A DNA stretch of 64,000 nt from Microlunatus endophyticus (GTDB lineage Bacteria > Actinomycetota > Actinomycetes > Propionibacteriales > Propionibacteriaceae): NCBI RefSeq assembly GCF_014646195.1, contig NZ_BMMZ01000004.1, forward strand, positions 1 through 64,000, given 5' to 3'. The number at the start of each line of letters is the position of its first letter. The first letter of the stretch is position 1. A program made the translations under genes and the position numbers. The notes under the pieces are model-generated. The model did not search any database, was not told the origin of the DNA, and saw nothing but the letters and a program-made list of their open reading frames with translations. Of the stretch, positions 18,862-26,899 are shown one piece after another.

Positions 18862-19965
18862 TCAGTCCGTGGCACCGTTGATCACCGGGCGACTGAAGGT
18901 CGCCGGCTGATCGGCGACCACGACGCCCGGGTTGATCACCCAGGACTGGTACTGCGGGGTGAACATCGCGTACGGCGCGGTGGGTTCCGGCGCTGTCGCC
19001 GCGTTGAGTGTGGTGATGACCTCAGCCGGCAGGGTCAACCCGGTCGCTGCCAGATTGCTCTCCAACTGCCGTACGCTGCTGGCCCCGGTGACCAGTGACG
19101 TGATGCCGGGCCGGGCCAGCGCCCACGCGAGTGCGACCTGCGCCATCGGTGCCCCGACGGTGTCGGCGGCCTCGCGCAGTGCATCCACTGCGGCCCAGTC
19201 CCGTTCGGTGAGAGGCTTGCTCGGAGCATCCGGGTTGGCGATCCGGCCCTCGCCGCTGACGCCATCGCCTGCGCGGGTGTACTTGCCCGTGAGCAATCCG
19301 CCCCCGAGCGGGCTCCAGGCGGTCAGGCCGATACCGAGATTCTGTGCCATCGACACGTACTCCGCCTCGAGTGATCGTTCTGCCAACGAGTACGGCAGTT
19401 GCACGGTGATGATCGGCGAAAGGCCGTGCACCTCGGCATAGGTCTGGGCGCGGGCTGCGTACCAGGCCGGTACGTCCGACAGCCCTGCGTAGCGGATCTT
19501 TCCCTCCCGGACAAGATTGTCGAGAGTCCGTACGACCTCCTCGACCGGGGTGATCCGGTCCCAGGTGTGCAGCAGGTAGAGGTCGAGGTAGTCGGTGTCG
19601 AGACGACGCAGGGATGCCTCGACCGCGCGGACGATGTGCGCCCGGCCGTTGCCGCTCGCGTTCGGATTGGGCCGCGTCGTCTGGTCGACGGTGTTGGTGA
19701 ACTTGCTGGTGAGAACGACCTCGTCGCGGTTGCCTGCCCTGCGGATCAACCGGCCGAGGATCCGTTCGCTCTGGCCGGCGGTATAGAAGTCGGCGGTGTC
19801 GATGAAGTTGCCGCCGGCCTCGACGTAGCGACGGAAGATCGCCTCGGCATCCTCCTCGGTCTTTCCGTACCCGGCATGGAATCCGGCCACGCCGAAGTTC
19901 ATCGTGCCGAGAGCCAGCCGGCTCACACGAAGGCCGGAGCGGCCTAAGAGGTAATAGGTGTTCAT
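18862..19965 (-). CDS. Aldo/keto reductase
   Basis: This 367-residue (alpha/beta)8 NADPH-dependent oxidoreductase contains FIDTADFYTAGQSE with the catalytic aspartate and tyrosine, VVLTSKFTNTV with the lysine, and LDLYLLHTWD with the histidine. SPLGGGLLTGKYTR and the C-terminal TGASSVRQLESNL bind cofactor phosphate. The start at ATG 19965 gives MNTYYLLGRSGLRVSRLALGTMNFG; the longer frame crosses the operator region. A TetR gene is divergent, and two identical-type operators lie between them, so this gene is probably its target. The substrate is unknown. Confidence 0.88.
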   Translation of the reverse strand: MNTYYLLGRSGLRVSRLALGTMNFGVAGFHAGYGKTEEDAEAIFRRYVEAGGNFIDTADFYTAGQSERILGRLIRRAGNRDEVVLTSKFTNTVDQTTRPNPNASGNGRAHIVRAVEASLRRLDTDYLDLYLLHTWDRITPVEEVVRTLDNLVREGKIRYAGLSDVPAWYAARAQTYAEVHGLSPIITVQLPYSLAERSLEAEYVSMAQNLGIGLTAWSPLGGGLLTGKYTRAGDGVSGEGRIANPDAPSKPLTERDWAAVDALREAADTVGAPMAQVALAWALARPGITSLVTGASSVRQLESNLAATGLTLPAEVITTLNAATAPEPTAPYAMFTPQYQSWVINPGVVVADQPATFSRPVINGATD

Positions 19966-20004
19966 CGGGTTCTGATTCACACCTCGAAGGTAGGTACAGC
20001 GTTC

Positions 20005-20052
20005 TGGACCTGCAAGTCCAAAATACTGTCGAAGTTGGACCGGCGGGTCCAA
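20005..20052. promoter_or_regulatory. Two TetR-type operators, TGGAC-N6-GTCCA
   Basis: Two dyads of identical form stand at 20005-20020 and 20036-20051, 31 bp (three helical turns) apart. The second extends to a 7-bp perfect arm, TTGGACC/GGTCCAA. They sit between the divergent aldo/keto reductase and TetR genes, so they would control both promoters. Confidence 0.75.
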
Positions 20053-20073
20053 AGTGCGGGTACGCTTCCAACC

Positions 20074-20667
20074 ATGGTGCTGACGACGAAGGGCCGCGCT
20101 ATGCGGCAGCTCATCATCGACGGTGCGGCGGCGTACCTGCGCAGTTCGGATCCCGGCACCGCGACCCTGGATGACATCCGGGGAGTGACGCACACCAGCA
20201 AGAGCCAGCTCTTCCACTACTTCCCGGGCGGCAAGGAGGAGCTGTTCCTCGAGGTGGCGCGTTCGGAGGCCGATCGGGTACTGGAGGACCAGCAGCCGCA
20301 TCTTGACGCGCTCGACTCGTGGGCGGCCTGGGATCGCTGGCGCAAGGCGGTGATCGCCCGGTACCGCGCGCAGGGTGTCAACTGCCCGATGGCTGCGCTG
20401 ATGAATCAGCTCGGCACTGTTCCCGGTGCGGCCGAGGTTTCCACCGTTCTGCTGAGACAGTGGCAGGACCGGGTCGAAGCAGGTATCAGGACGATGCAGG
20501 CCAAGGGTGCGGTCGGCCCGGGGATCAATGCCCGGCGGATGGCTGCGGCCTTCGTCGCCGGCATCCAGGGTGGCGTTGTCGTCCTGCGTACGACCGGAAG
20601 CACGGACCACCTCGAGTCGATCCTGGCGGTGCTGATCTCCCACCTGCGCAACTCGCGCAACGCGTGA
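20074..20667 (+). CDS. TetR-family transcriptional regulator
   Basis: This regulator of about 197 residues has an N-terminal helix-turn-helix: TLDDIRGVTHTSKSQLFHYFPGGKEELFLEV. The C-terminal ligand domain has a lone cysteine in GVNCPMAALMNQLG, as in the YxaF/LmrA-like TetR group that senses flavonoids or drugs. ATG 20074 lies after the dual operators. It is divergent from the aldo/keto reductase and probably represses it and itself. The inducer is unknown. Confidence 0.88.
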   Translation: MVLTTKGRAMRQLIIDGAAAYLRSSDPGTATLDDIRGVTHTSKSQLFHYFPGGKEELFLEVARSEADRVLEDQQPHLDALDSWAAWDRWRKAVIARYRAQGVNCPMAALMNQLGTVPGAAEVSTVLLRQWQDRVEAGIRTMQAKGAVGPGINARRMAAAFVAGIQGGVVVLRTTGSTDHLESILAVLISHLRNSRNA

Positions 20668-20668
20668 G

Positions 20669-21193
20669 TCACGCCGGGCTTGACGGCTCCTGGGTGATCC
20701 GCTGTCGGGCGGTGTTGAGTCGTCCGGTGACCGGCTTGATGCCGGTCGCCTTGGCCAGCCCCTGCAGCGGCGTGTTGACGTAGATCGACTCGGCGTGCTC
20801 GACCTGGAAGGTCTCGTGCCAGACACCCACTACGCCGCCGGCCTTGCGCGCATTGCGGTTGTACGCCGCCCAGGCGGGCCGGTGGGTTGCCGCCGGGTCG
20901 CTGGCGTAGGCGTACAACTTGTCGAGGCTGCTCCAGTACTGGACCAGCCACGGCCCTCGCAGGTCGAAGATCAACCGGTACCCGAGCAGCCCGGATTCCT
21001 TGTCCTGGGAGAGTTCGCGGAGCATTCGCGGCATCGCGGCGAAGACCGGCAGCCAGCGATCTGGTCGCCACCACCGGTTGATCGTCATGCCGATCAGGAA
21101 GACGACCAAGTCTCTGTCTGTGTTGCCCTCGGTGACGCCGTCCTCGCTGATCGCGTAGTCGTGGGTCATCCGACCCGTGTTGATCCCCGCCAT
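20669..21193 (-). CDS. DUF4188 family protein (putative haem/monooxygenase-like)
   Basis: This 174-residue protein has the DUF4188 pattern: VVFLIGMTINRWWRPDRWLPVF, GLLGYRLIFDLRGPWLVQYW and GVWHETFQVEHAESIYVNTP. Some members are annotated as monooxygenase-like, or related to phenylacetaldoxime dehydratase; no activity is proven for this group. GGGAGG seven bases before ATG 21193 decides the start. It faces a MerR regulator across a palindrome and ends one base from the TetR gene. It is the likely target of the MerR protein. Confidence 0.75.
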   Translation of the reverse strand: MAGINTGRMTHDYAISEDGVTEGNTDRDLVVFLIGMTINRWWRPDRWLPVFAAMPRMLRELSQDKESGLLGYRLIFDLRGPWLVQYWSSLDKLYAYASDPAATHRPAWAAYNRNARKAGGVVGVWHETFQVEHAESIYVNTPLQGLAKATGIKPVTGRLNTARQRITQEPSSPA

Positions 21194-21224
21194 GATCCAG
21201 CCTCCCGGCATGATGGATACTGTC

Positions 21225-21244
21225 ACTCTCTAATATTGGAGAGT
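21225..21244. promoter_or_regulatory. MerR-type operator between DUF4188 and MerR genes
   Basis: ACTCTC (21225-21230) and GAGAGT (21239-21244) form a perfect dyad with an 8-bp centre. On the minus strand, TTACTC and CAGTAT flank it at an 18-bp spacing, as in promoters that MerR proteins untwist. This would drive the DUF4188 gene. Confidence 0.55.
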
Positions 21245-21276
21245 AACACTGTCCAATAGTGCTGGCAAGGAGTTCC

Positions 21277-21888
21277 GTGCGTATCTCCGAGTTGTCCCGG
21301 GCCAGCGGAGTCCCGACGGCCACGATCAAGTACTACCTGCGGGAGGGGCTGCTGCACTCCGGCGAGCTGACCTCGGCGACGCAGGCCCAGTACGACGACG
21401 GCCACGTCGCCCGGCTGCGGTTGATCCGGGCGCTGATCGGCCCGGCCCGGTTGTCGATCACGACGGCGAAATCCGTGCTGGCGGCCATCGATGCGCCTGA
21501 AGGGCCGGTGTTGGAGCGTCTCGGCCGGGCGTCGATGGCGGTCAGCGGTGGCGAGGCAGAGGCCGAACCGGCTGCTGCCCGGGAGCTTGTTGATCAACTC
21601 GGCTGGCAGGTGGAACCCGGTAGTCCAGCACTTGTTGATCTTGAAGCTGCCTTGACGGCGATCGACGAGGCACAGCTGCTGTTGATCACCGGCGGGGTAC
21701 GGCGCTACGCCGAACTGGTGCAGCGGCTGACTGTCGCCGAGATGGGCACGGTGCCGACCGAGACGCCCGAAGCAGCCGTCCGGCAGGCCGTGCTCGGCAC
21801 GATCCTGATCGAGCCGCTGCTGATCGCGCTCCGCCGGCTCGCGCTGCAGGATGCGGCCATCCGCCGCTTCGGCAAGCAGCACTCGTAG
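21277..21888 (+). CDS. MerR-family transcriptional regulator
   Basis: This protein of about 203 residues begins with the winged-helix MerR DNA-binding domain: VRISELSRASGVPTATIKYY and LREGLLH, then a tyrosine-bearing QYDDGHVARLRLIRAL. The dimerisation helix and a longer effector domain follow; no metal-binding cysteines are seen, so it is unlikely to sense metals. The GTG at 21277 follows GGCAAGGAG and gives the family N-terminus. It is divergent from the DUF4188 gene across a dyad operator. Confidence 0.85.
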   Translation: MRISELSRASGVPTATIKYYLREGLLHSGELTSATQAQYDDGHVARLRLIRALIGPARLSITTAKSVLAAIDAPEGPVLERLGRASMAVSGGEAEAEPAAARELVDQLGWQVEPGSPALVDLEAALTAIDEAQLLLITGGVRRYAELVQRLTVAEMGTVPTETPEAAVRQAVLGTILIEPLLIALRRLALQDAAIRRFGKQHS

Positions 21889-22034
21889 GGTCCCCGACAG
21901 GCGATCATGCTCGCCCACCCGATTGGGATGTCTCGACCCGGACTACAGCGGGCCGAAGTAATCGTCGTTCCATTCGTCCAGGGGGTCGCCAAGCACCATG
22001 GTGGGCGGCCGAGCGCGGGGGAGCAGCCCACGCG

Positions 22035-23129
22035 TCAGGAGCCGAAGCGCTCTGCGAAGCGGGCGGTGAAGAGGTCGGTGCCCTTGCGTTGGACAACGGC
22101 TTCGACGGGAGCGGGCACCGAGCCGCCGTCGGGCGAGGGCAGCTGGCCAACGCCGAAGCGGGACCCGAGGGGGAGCAGGAGGCGAGGGGTGGCGTCAGGC
22201 TCGTAGACAGAGGTGGCGTCCCCGCCGCGCAGCTGCGCGAGGATGTTCTCGATCACTGTTGGGGCTTGGGTCTGCGCCCAGGTGGCCATTTTCGCGTCGG
22301 GGAGCTCGGCGATGTCGCCCAAGGCGTAGACCCTGGGATGCCCGACGACGTTGAGGTGACCGTCGACCGCGACGGTGTGACGTTCGGTGAGCTCGGTCAG
22401 GGCACCGTCGTCGAGAAAACCGGTGTTGGGCTGTGATCCGAAGCAGCGGAACCAGATGTCGGCGGTGATCGCCTCGCCGTCGGTGGTCTGCACGGCGAAT
22501 GCTGTCGCGACGCCATCCGGGACGTCGGGCATCGATTCGATTGCGGTGCCCAGCCGCAGTTCGATGCCGAGGCCGTCGAGCTGGCGGTGCAGCTGCTCGC
22601 GGACCTCCGGGAGGTATCCGGGCAGCGCCTGGCTGGAGCGGTCGATGATGGTGACGTGCTTGTCGGGCCAGGCCTCGCGGATCTCGCCGGCGAGCTCGAG
22701 GCCGACAGGCCCGCCTCCGATGATGAGGACGCGCCCTGCTCGTACGAGCTGCTGGCCGGTGGCGCGCAAGTCTCGCGCGGCCTCTGTGGCGCTGGTCTCT
22801 GGCAGGTGCGGCCTGGCGGGGTAGGCGTGCGCGGACCCGGTGGCCAGCACCAGATAGTCGGCGTTGACGCGCTCCCCGCTCGCGAGGGTCACGCCGGCGG
22901 CGTCGGCCGATGTGACGCTGCCGCGGACGATTCGTCCGCGGTCGAGCAGGCGGTCGTAGGCGAAGAATGGGCGGTCCGCCCAGTCGGGGCGGACCAGGGC
23001 CCGCATCGAGCTGGAGACGTTGACGAAGGAATCCCGCGGGTCGATGAGGATCAGCTCTGCCTCTGGGTCCAAGGCCTTCGCCACCATCGTCCCGGCGTAT
23101 CCGCCGCCGACCACGACAACCTTGCTCAT
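22035..23129 (-). CDS. FAD-dependent pyridine nucleotide oxidoreductase (NDH-2/AIF-like)
   Basis: This 364-residue flavoprotein has VVVVGGGYAGTMVAKAL at the N-terminus for FAD and VLIIGGGPVGLELAGEI near residue 140 for NAD(P)H. YALGDIAEL near 270 is the second FAD site. The size and motifs resemble the AIF/FSP1/NDH-2-like group that passes electrons to quinones or other acceptors. No CxxC redox pair or membrane helix is seen. A MarR gene is divergent and two pseudo-palindromic sites lie between them, which suggests stress- or ligand-dependent repression. Its codons use more GGC/GCG runs than the preceding genes. Confidence 0.82.
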   Translation of the reverse strand: MSKVVVVGGGYAGTMVAKALDPEAELILIDPRDSFVNVSSSMRALVRPDWADRPFFAYDRLLDRGRIVRGSVTSADAAGVTLASGERVNADYLVLATGSAHAYPARPHLPETSATEAARDLRATGQQLVRAGRVLIIGGGPVGLELAGEIREAWPDKHVTIIDRSSQALPGYLPEVREQLHRQLDGLGIELRLGTAIESMPDVPDGVATAFAVQTTDGEAITADIWFRCFGSQPNTGFLDDGALTELTERHTVAVDGHLNVVGHPRVYALGDIAELPDAKMATWAQTQAPTVIENILAQLRGGDATSVYEPDATPRLLLPLGSRFGVGQLPSPDGGSVPAPVEAVVQRKGTDLFTARFAERFGS

Positions 23130-23154
23130 CGCTGCATGTCCTTCCGCCTCCTGA

Positions 23155-23201
23155 AGAGTTGACGTAGCAACTGTAGCTCGTAGAGTTGCGATGTCAACTC
23201 T
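23155..23201. promoter_or_regulatory. Paired MarR-type operator
   Basis: AGAGTTGAC-N3-GCAACT (23155-23172) and AGAGTTGC-N3-GTCAACTCT (23182-23201) are near mirror images, and each is itself an imperfect dyad built from AGTTG/CAACT. They cover the gap between the divergent oxidoreductase and MarR genes, 19 bases before the MarR start. Confidence 0.65.
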
Positions 23202-23218
23202 TGGCGTAGGATGACCAC

Positions 23219-23677
23219 ATGGCGGAGCTGGGAGTACTCACGGAGCAGGACTGGGAGTTCTGGGACGCTTGGGTCCGTTCGCAGCGCCTGCTCAACCGCG
23301 AGTTCGACAGGGCGCTGCAGCAGGAGCTGGCGCTCTCGAAGGCAGACTTCAGCGTCCTGGTGACGCTGGAGGCCGCCCCGGAGGGACGGAAGCGCGTGGG
23401 CGAGGTCGCCGAGGCTCTGGACTGGGACAAGGGCCGCGTGGCCCACCAGCTCACCCGCATGGAGTCCCGCTGTCTACTCGCGCGCGAGGAGGACGGCGCG
23501 CCCGGGCGTAGGACCGGCGTGCGGCTTACCGCGACCGGATGGGAAGCCGCACGGCGCGCCGTGCGACTCCACTCGGAGAACGTTCGCCGTCTCGTCCTCG
23601 ACCGCCTGGCTCCCGAGGAGCGGGCCGCCATCGCCGCGATGAGCTGCCGGGTTATCAGGGACCTCGACGCTGGATGA
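23219..23677 (+). CDS. MarR-family transcriptional regulator
   Basis: This 152-residue winged-helix protein has RVGEVAEALDWDKGRVAHQLTRM as its recognition helix region. The wing DGAPGRRTGVRLTATGWEAAR follows. The central LSKADFSVLVTLEAAPEG is typical of MarR. It is divergent from the flavin oxidoreductase and is expected to repress both through the paired sites upstream. The ligand is unknown. Confidence 0.87.
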   Translation: MAELGVLTEQDWEFWDAWVRSQRLLNREFDRALQQELALSKADFSVLVTLEAAPEGRKRVGEVAEALDWDKGRVAHQLTRMESRCLLAREEDGAPGRRTGVRLTATGWEAARRAVRLHSENVRRLVLDRLAPEERAAIAAMSCRVIRDLDAG

Positions 23678-23879
23678 CACCCCCGGCTCGCCGCTGCTGC
23701 GCCCGCCTTCTCTTCCTACTCGGTCGGGCGCTTCCCGGCAGGCGAGGATCTGCTCGGCGTGCTCGTGCGCCACCGAACCGCGTCTGCACAGTAGGGCCTT
23801 TGCGAGCTGCGGTTCGTTCGAAGTTCTCCGTCACGTGCCGGTGGTTGTCGATCTTCGTCGTCTGGAATGATCAATACCC

Positions 23880-25034
23880 ATGACAGACGTCCGCTTCGGC
23901 ATCATCGGCATCGGCAACATCGGCACGACGCACGTGGCCCGGTTCGAGCGTGGAGAGATCGCACACGCACGGCTGGTCGGGATCTGCGACTCGGATCCGG
24001 CGGCACTGGCCCGGCATCCGCACCTGAAGGGTTGGAGCGACAGCGCCGCGATGATCGCCTCCGGCGAGGTCGACGCCGTGATCATCTCGGCACCGCACTA
24101 TGCGCACACCCCGATCAGCATCGACGCCCTCAGCCACGGTCTGCATGTGCTGGTGGAGAAGCCGCTGGCGGTGCATCAGGCCGACTGCGACCGGATGATC
24201 GCCGCCCACACCAATCCCGACCAGGTGTTCGCTGTCATGTTCGACACCCGTACCGAACCCCGCTATCGGAAGCTGCGTGAGCTGATCCAGTCCGGGCAGC
24301 TCGGCAGGATCCGCCGGATCAACTGGATCCTCACCGCCTGGTTCCGGTCCAACGCGTACTACCGCTCCAGCAATTGGCGTGCGACCTGGGGCGGTGAGGG
24401 CGGCGGCATGCTGGTCAACCAGCTCCCGCACGACCTGGACCTCTTCCAGTGGCTTTTCGGGTTGCCGCAGCGGGTTCGCGCGTTCTGCCCGATCGGCAAG
24501 TACCACCCGATCGAGGTCGAGGACGAGGTGAATGCCCTGCTGGAGTTCGCTGACGGCAGCACCGCGGTGCTGGTGGCGACCACCGGCGAGGCACCCGGAA
24601 CCGACCGCCGCGAGATCATCGGCGACAACGGCCGCGTCGTGGTCTACCCGGACCGGCTCGAGTTCACCCGGACCGCCATGCCGACCTCGGAGTGGAACGC
24701 CACGACCGAGAAGTCTTTCGGTGGCCCGGAGACGTCGCTCGAGACGATCGAGATCGACGGCAAGGGCGGACACCACACCGAGGTGATCAACGCGTTCGTC
24801 TCGACCATCCGCGGCGAGGGTTCGCTGATCGCCGAGGCTGCCGAGGGGCGTGCCTCGGTGTCGTTGGCCAACGCGATCATCTTGTCCTCCGAGCTGGATC
24901 GTACGGTGGAGTTGCCGCTCGATCCGGCGACGTTCGAGCAGTGGCTGTCGGGGAAGCGGGAGTCATCGACCTTCGACGCGAACGCCGCGACGTCTGGTGG
25001 CGTGGCGGACATGAGCGCGTCGTTCTCGTCCTGA
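23880..25034 (+). CDS. Gfo/Idh/MocA-family sugar oxidoreductase
   Basis: This 384-residue NAD(P)-dependent dehydrogenase has the N-terminal Rossmann motif FGIIGIGNIGTTH and the family signature VLVEKPLAVHQADCDRMI with the EKP lysine. The C-terminal half contains NQLPHDLDLFQWLFG with the conserved HDLD. Such enzymes oxidise inositols, glucose derivatives or dehydrogenate sugar acids. A TIM-barrel sugar isomerase follows 24 bases later, so the two likely act in one sugar or inositol catabolic route. The exact substrate is not evident. Confidence 0.88.
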   Translation: MTDVRFGIIGIGNIGTTHVARFERGEIAHARLVGICDSDPAALARHPHLKGWSDSAAMIASGEVDAVIISAPHYAHTPISIDALSHGLHVLVEKPLAVHQADCDRMIAAHTNPDQVFAVMFDTRTEPRYRKLRELIQSGQLGRIRRINWILTAWFRSNAYYRSSNWRATWGGEGGGMLVNQLPHDLDLFQWLFGLPQRVRAFCPIGKYHPIEVEDEVNALLEFADGSTAVLVATTGEAPGTDRREIIGDNGRVVVYPDRLEFTRTAMPTSEWNATTEKSFGGPETSLETIEIDGKGGHHTEVINAFVSTIRGEGSLIAEAAEGRASVSLANAIILSSELDRTVELPLDPATFEQWLSGKRESSTFDANAATSGGVADMSASFSS

Positions 25035-25058
25035 CCGACCGGCTCGAAGGAGGCATCC

Positions 25059-25871
25059 ATGACCACAGCTCAGGCAACCGAGGGCCGGCTGTTTCCCCGG
25101 ACGCCAGGAATGGTGTCATTCACCTATCGTCGGGAGTTCGACGAGGACGTCGCGGGAACCCTGGACCACATCCGATCGCTCGGTGTGACCGACATCGAAT
25201 TCTCCAACCTGTTCGGTCGGACCGCGGCCGAGATTCGTACCCTGCTTGACGAACGAGGCATGTCCTGTTCGTCCTACGGCGTCGGGTACGCCGATCTTCA
25301 GGACTCCACCGATGCGGTCGCGGCGGCAGCGAAAACCCTTGGGGCACGCTTCGTACGCGTCGCGTGGATTCCTCACGAATCGCCCTTCGACCATCAGCAG
25401 GCCCTTGACGCCGCGGCCACCTTCAACCGGATCGGAAGCCGGCTGCGTTCCGAGCACGACCTCACGTTCTGCTATCACAATCACGGGTACGAGTTCGTGC
25501 CTCACAACGACGGCACGCTGTTCGATCTGATCATGCAGAGCACCGAACCTGCCGTGGTGGGCTTCGAACTGGATGTCCTGTGGACCTTCTTCCCCGGCCA
25601 GGATCCGGCGCAGCTGCTGCGTCGCTATCCGGACCGATTCCGCCTGATGCACCTCAAAGACCTCCGGTGCGGGGTCGTGGGCGACCTGAGCGGATCGACC
25701 GCACCCGAGAATGACGTCGCTCTCGGGGACGGCCAACTCGATCTGCCCGACATCCTCCGCGCGGCCCGCGAGTCATCGATCGAGCACTACTACATCGAGG
25801 ACGAGAGTCCATCGACCGCCGACCAGGTGCCGCGCAGCCTCGCCTACCTGGCTTCGCTGCGTTGGTCTTGA
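25059..25871 (+). CDS. Sugar phosphate isomerase/epimerase (xylose isomerase-like TIM barrel)
   Basis: This 270-residue TIM barrel belongs to the AP-endonuclease-2/IolE-like family. It has VTDIEFSNLFGR, FCYHNHGYEF with a metal-binding histidine, GFELDVLW with a metal-binding aspartate, RLMHLKDLR and HYYIEDES. These give the glutamate, aspartate and histidine ligands of the divalent-metal site. GGAGG lies before ATG 25059. It is coupled with the preceding oxidoreductase gene, consistent with a shared sugar pathway. Confidence 0.86.
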   Translation: MTTAQATEGRLFPRTPGMVSFTYRREFDEDVAGTLDHIRSLGVTDIEFSNLFGRTAAEIRTLLDERGMSCSSYGVGYADLQDSTDAVAAAAKTLGARFVRVAWIPHESPFDHQQALDAAATFNRIGSRLRSEHDLTFCYHNHGYEFVPHNDGTLFDLIMQSTEPAVVGFELDVLWTFFPGQDPAQLLRRYPDRFRLMHLKDLRCGVVGDLSGSTAPENDVALGDGQLDLPDILRAARESSIEHYYIEDESPSTADQVPRSLAYLASLRWS

Positions 25872-25914
25872 TTCTGACGCGACGTCAGGTCCTAGCCTGC
25901 AGGTGTGGCACTAG

Positions 25915-26346
25915 TCCGGGGGCCTGAAGTCCTCGCAGTTAGGGGCCAAACACCCTCCGTCGGGTCTGACGGTCGCAGGCACGATGGTGCACCTGGCCAA
26001 GGTCGAGGAGATGTGGACGGCATCCGCTGCCGGCCGCGCACCGGGGTCACCGGTGATCGGCTCGGACGGCGAGGAACACTACGGCGCCGAGTGGCAGGAG
26101 GCGCCGAAGCTGCCGCCCGAGGAGCTCTACAGCCTGTGGTACGGCACGATCGGTCGCTGCCGGGACGAGTGGGCCGGCCTTGTCGCCGACGGCGGCCTCG
26201 ACGTCGAGTGCACCGACGATCCGGACTATGTGGTCAATCGTCGGCGCCGGCTGGTCGACATCTTGGAAGAGAACTTGCTGCACACGGGCCAGATTTCGAT
26301 CATCCGCGAAGCGATCGACGGGCTTGTGGGCAACGGTGCGCCCTGA
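25915..26346 (+). pseudogene. DinB/DUF664-family gene, 5' truncated
   Basis: The frame from 25915 reads GLKSSQL, then HPPSGLTVAGTMVHLAKVEEMW. This is the conserved middle of DUF664/DinB metal-binding proteins, including a histidine ligand. The C-terminal ENLLHTGQISIIREAIDG carries another. Upstream the frame is closed by TAG at 25912, and the usual first 25-40 residues are missing. The only ATG (25984) falls inside the conserved motif. The preceding gene stops at 25871, so there is no room for a full N-terminus. It is probably a decayed gene. Confidence 0.65.
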
Positions 26347-26414
26347 TCGAATTCAGCCTGTCCGGTGAGGGACGCCGATCCCGGCTGAAACGGGCCGAAC
26401 GGCGGTGGGCGGTT

Positions 26415-26870
26415 ATGACAGACTTCTTGGCTATGCCGGACTGCGTCTTTTGCTCGTTACTCAACGGTGACGGGTCGGCGGAATGGCTATGGCGGGGACA
26501 GTCAGCATCGGCGCTACTGCCGCTGCGACATGGTTGGCTGGCTCTGGGGCACACCCTGGTCATCTCGAACGAGCATGCGGTCGGCGTGCAGGACGTCTCG
26601 CCGCATGGCATCCAGGAGGTTGCGCTTCTGGTCCAGCGGGTCGCGCAGCAGATGGCAACCACGATTGGCGCCTCCGGGGTCAACGTGCTCAACGCCAGCG
26701 GTCCAAACTCGGACCAGACCGTCGACCATTTGCACTTTCATGTGGTGCCACGATGGGCTGACGATGGTCTGGACACCTGGGTTCACGGGCGGTCGAGTCA
26801 TGAACTCGGCGACGGTTGGTTTGACGAACTCCGCGGTGGGCTGGCATCCACGATTTCGGACCCCAGTTGA
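26415..26870 (+). CDS. HIT-family nucleotide hydrolase/transferase
   Basis: This 151-residue protein has CVFCSLL near the N-terminus and the histidine triad DQTVDHLHFHVVPRW with HxHxH. HTLVISNEHAVGVQDVS also fits Hint/HIT proteins, which hydrolyse nucleoside phosphoramidates or AMP conjugates. The ATG at 26415 gives the full domain; the open frame upstream overlaps the DinB remnant and is a shadow. Codon choice here is less GC-rich than in neighbouring genes, suggesting recent acquisition. Confidence 0.85.
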   Translation: MTDFLAMPDCVFCSLLNGDGSAEWLWRGQSASALLPLRHGWLALGHTLVISNEHAVGVQDVSPHGIQEVALLVQRVAQQMATTIGASGVNVLNASGPNSDQTVDHLHFHVVPRWADDGLDTWVHGRSSHELGDGWFDELRGGLASTISDPS

Positions 26871-26899
26871 CCTCCTGCCAGGTCAATTCCCTTTGCGAG

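Noticed and set aside
21943..21999. An 18-residue minus-strand peptide, MVLGDPLDEWNDDYFGPL, after the flavin oxidoreductase
   Set aside because: It looks like a possible C-terminal remnant of another gene, but it is too short to assign and has no ribosome site. I could not support it as a feature.
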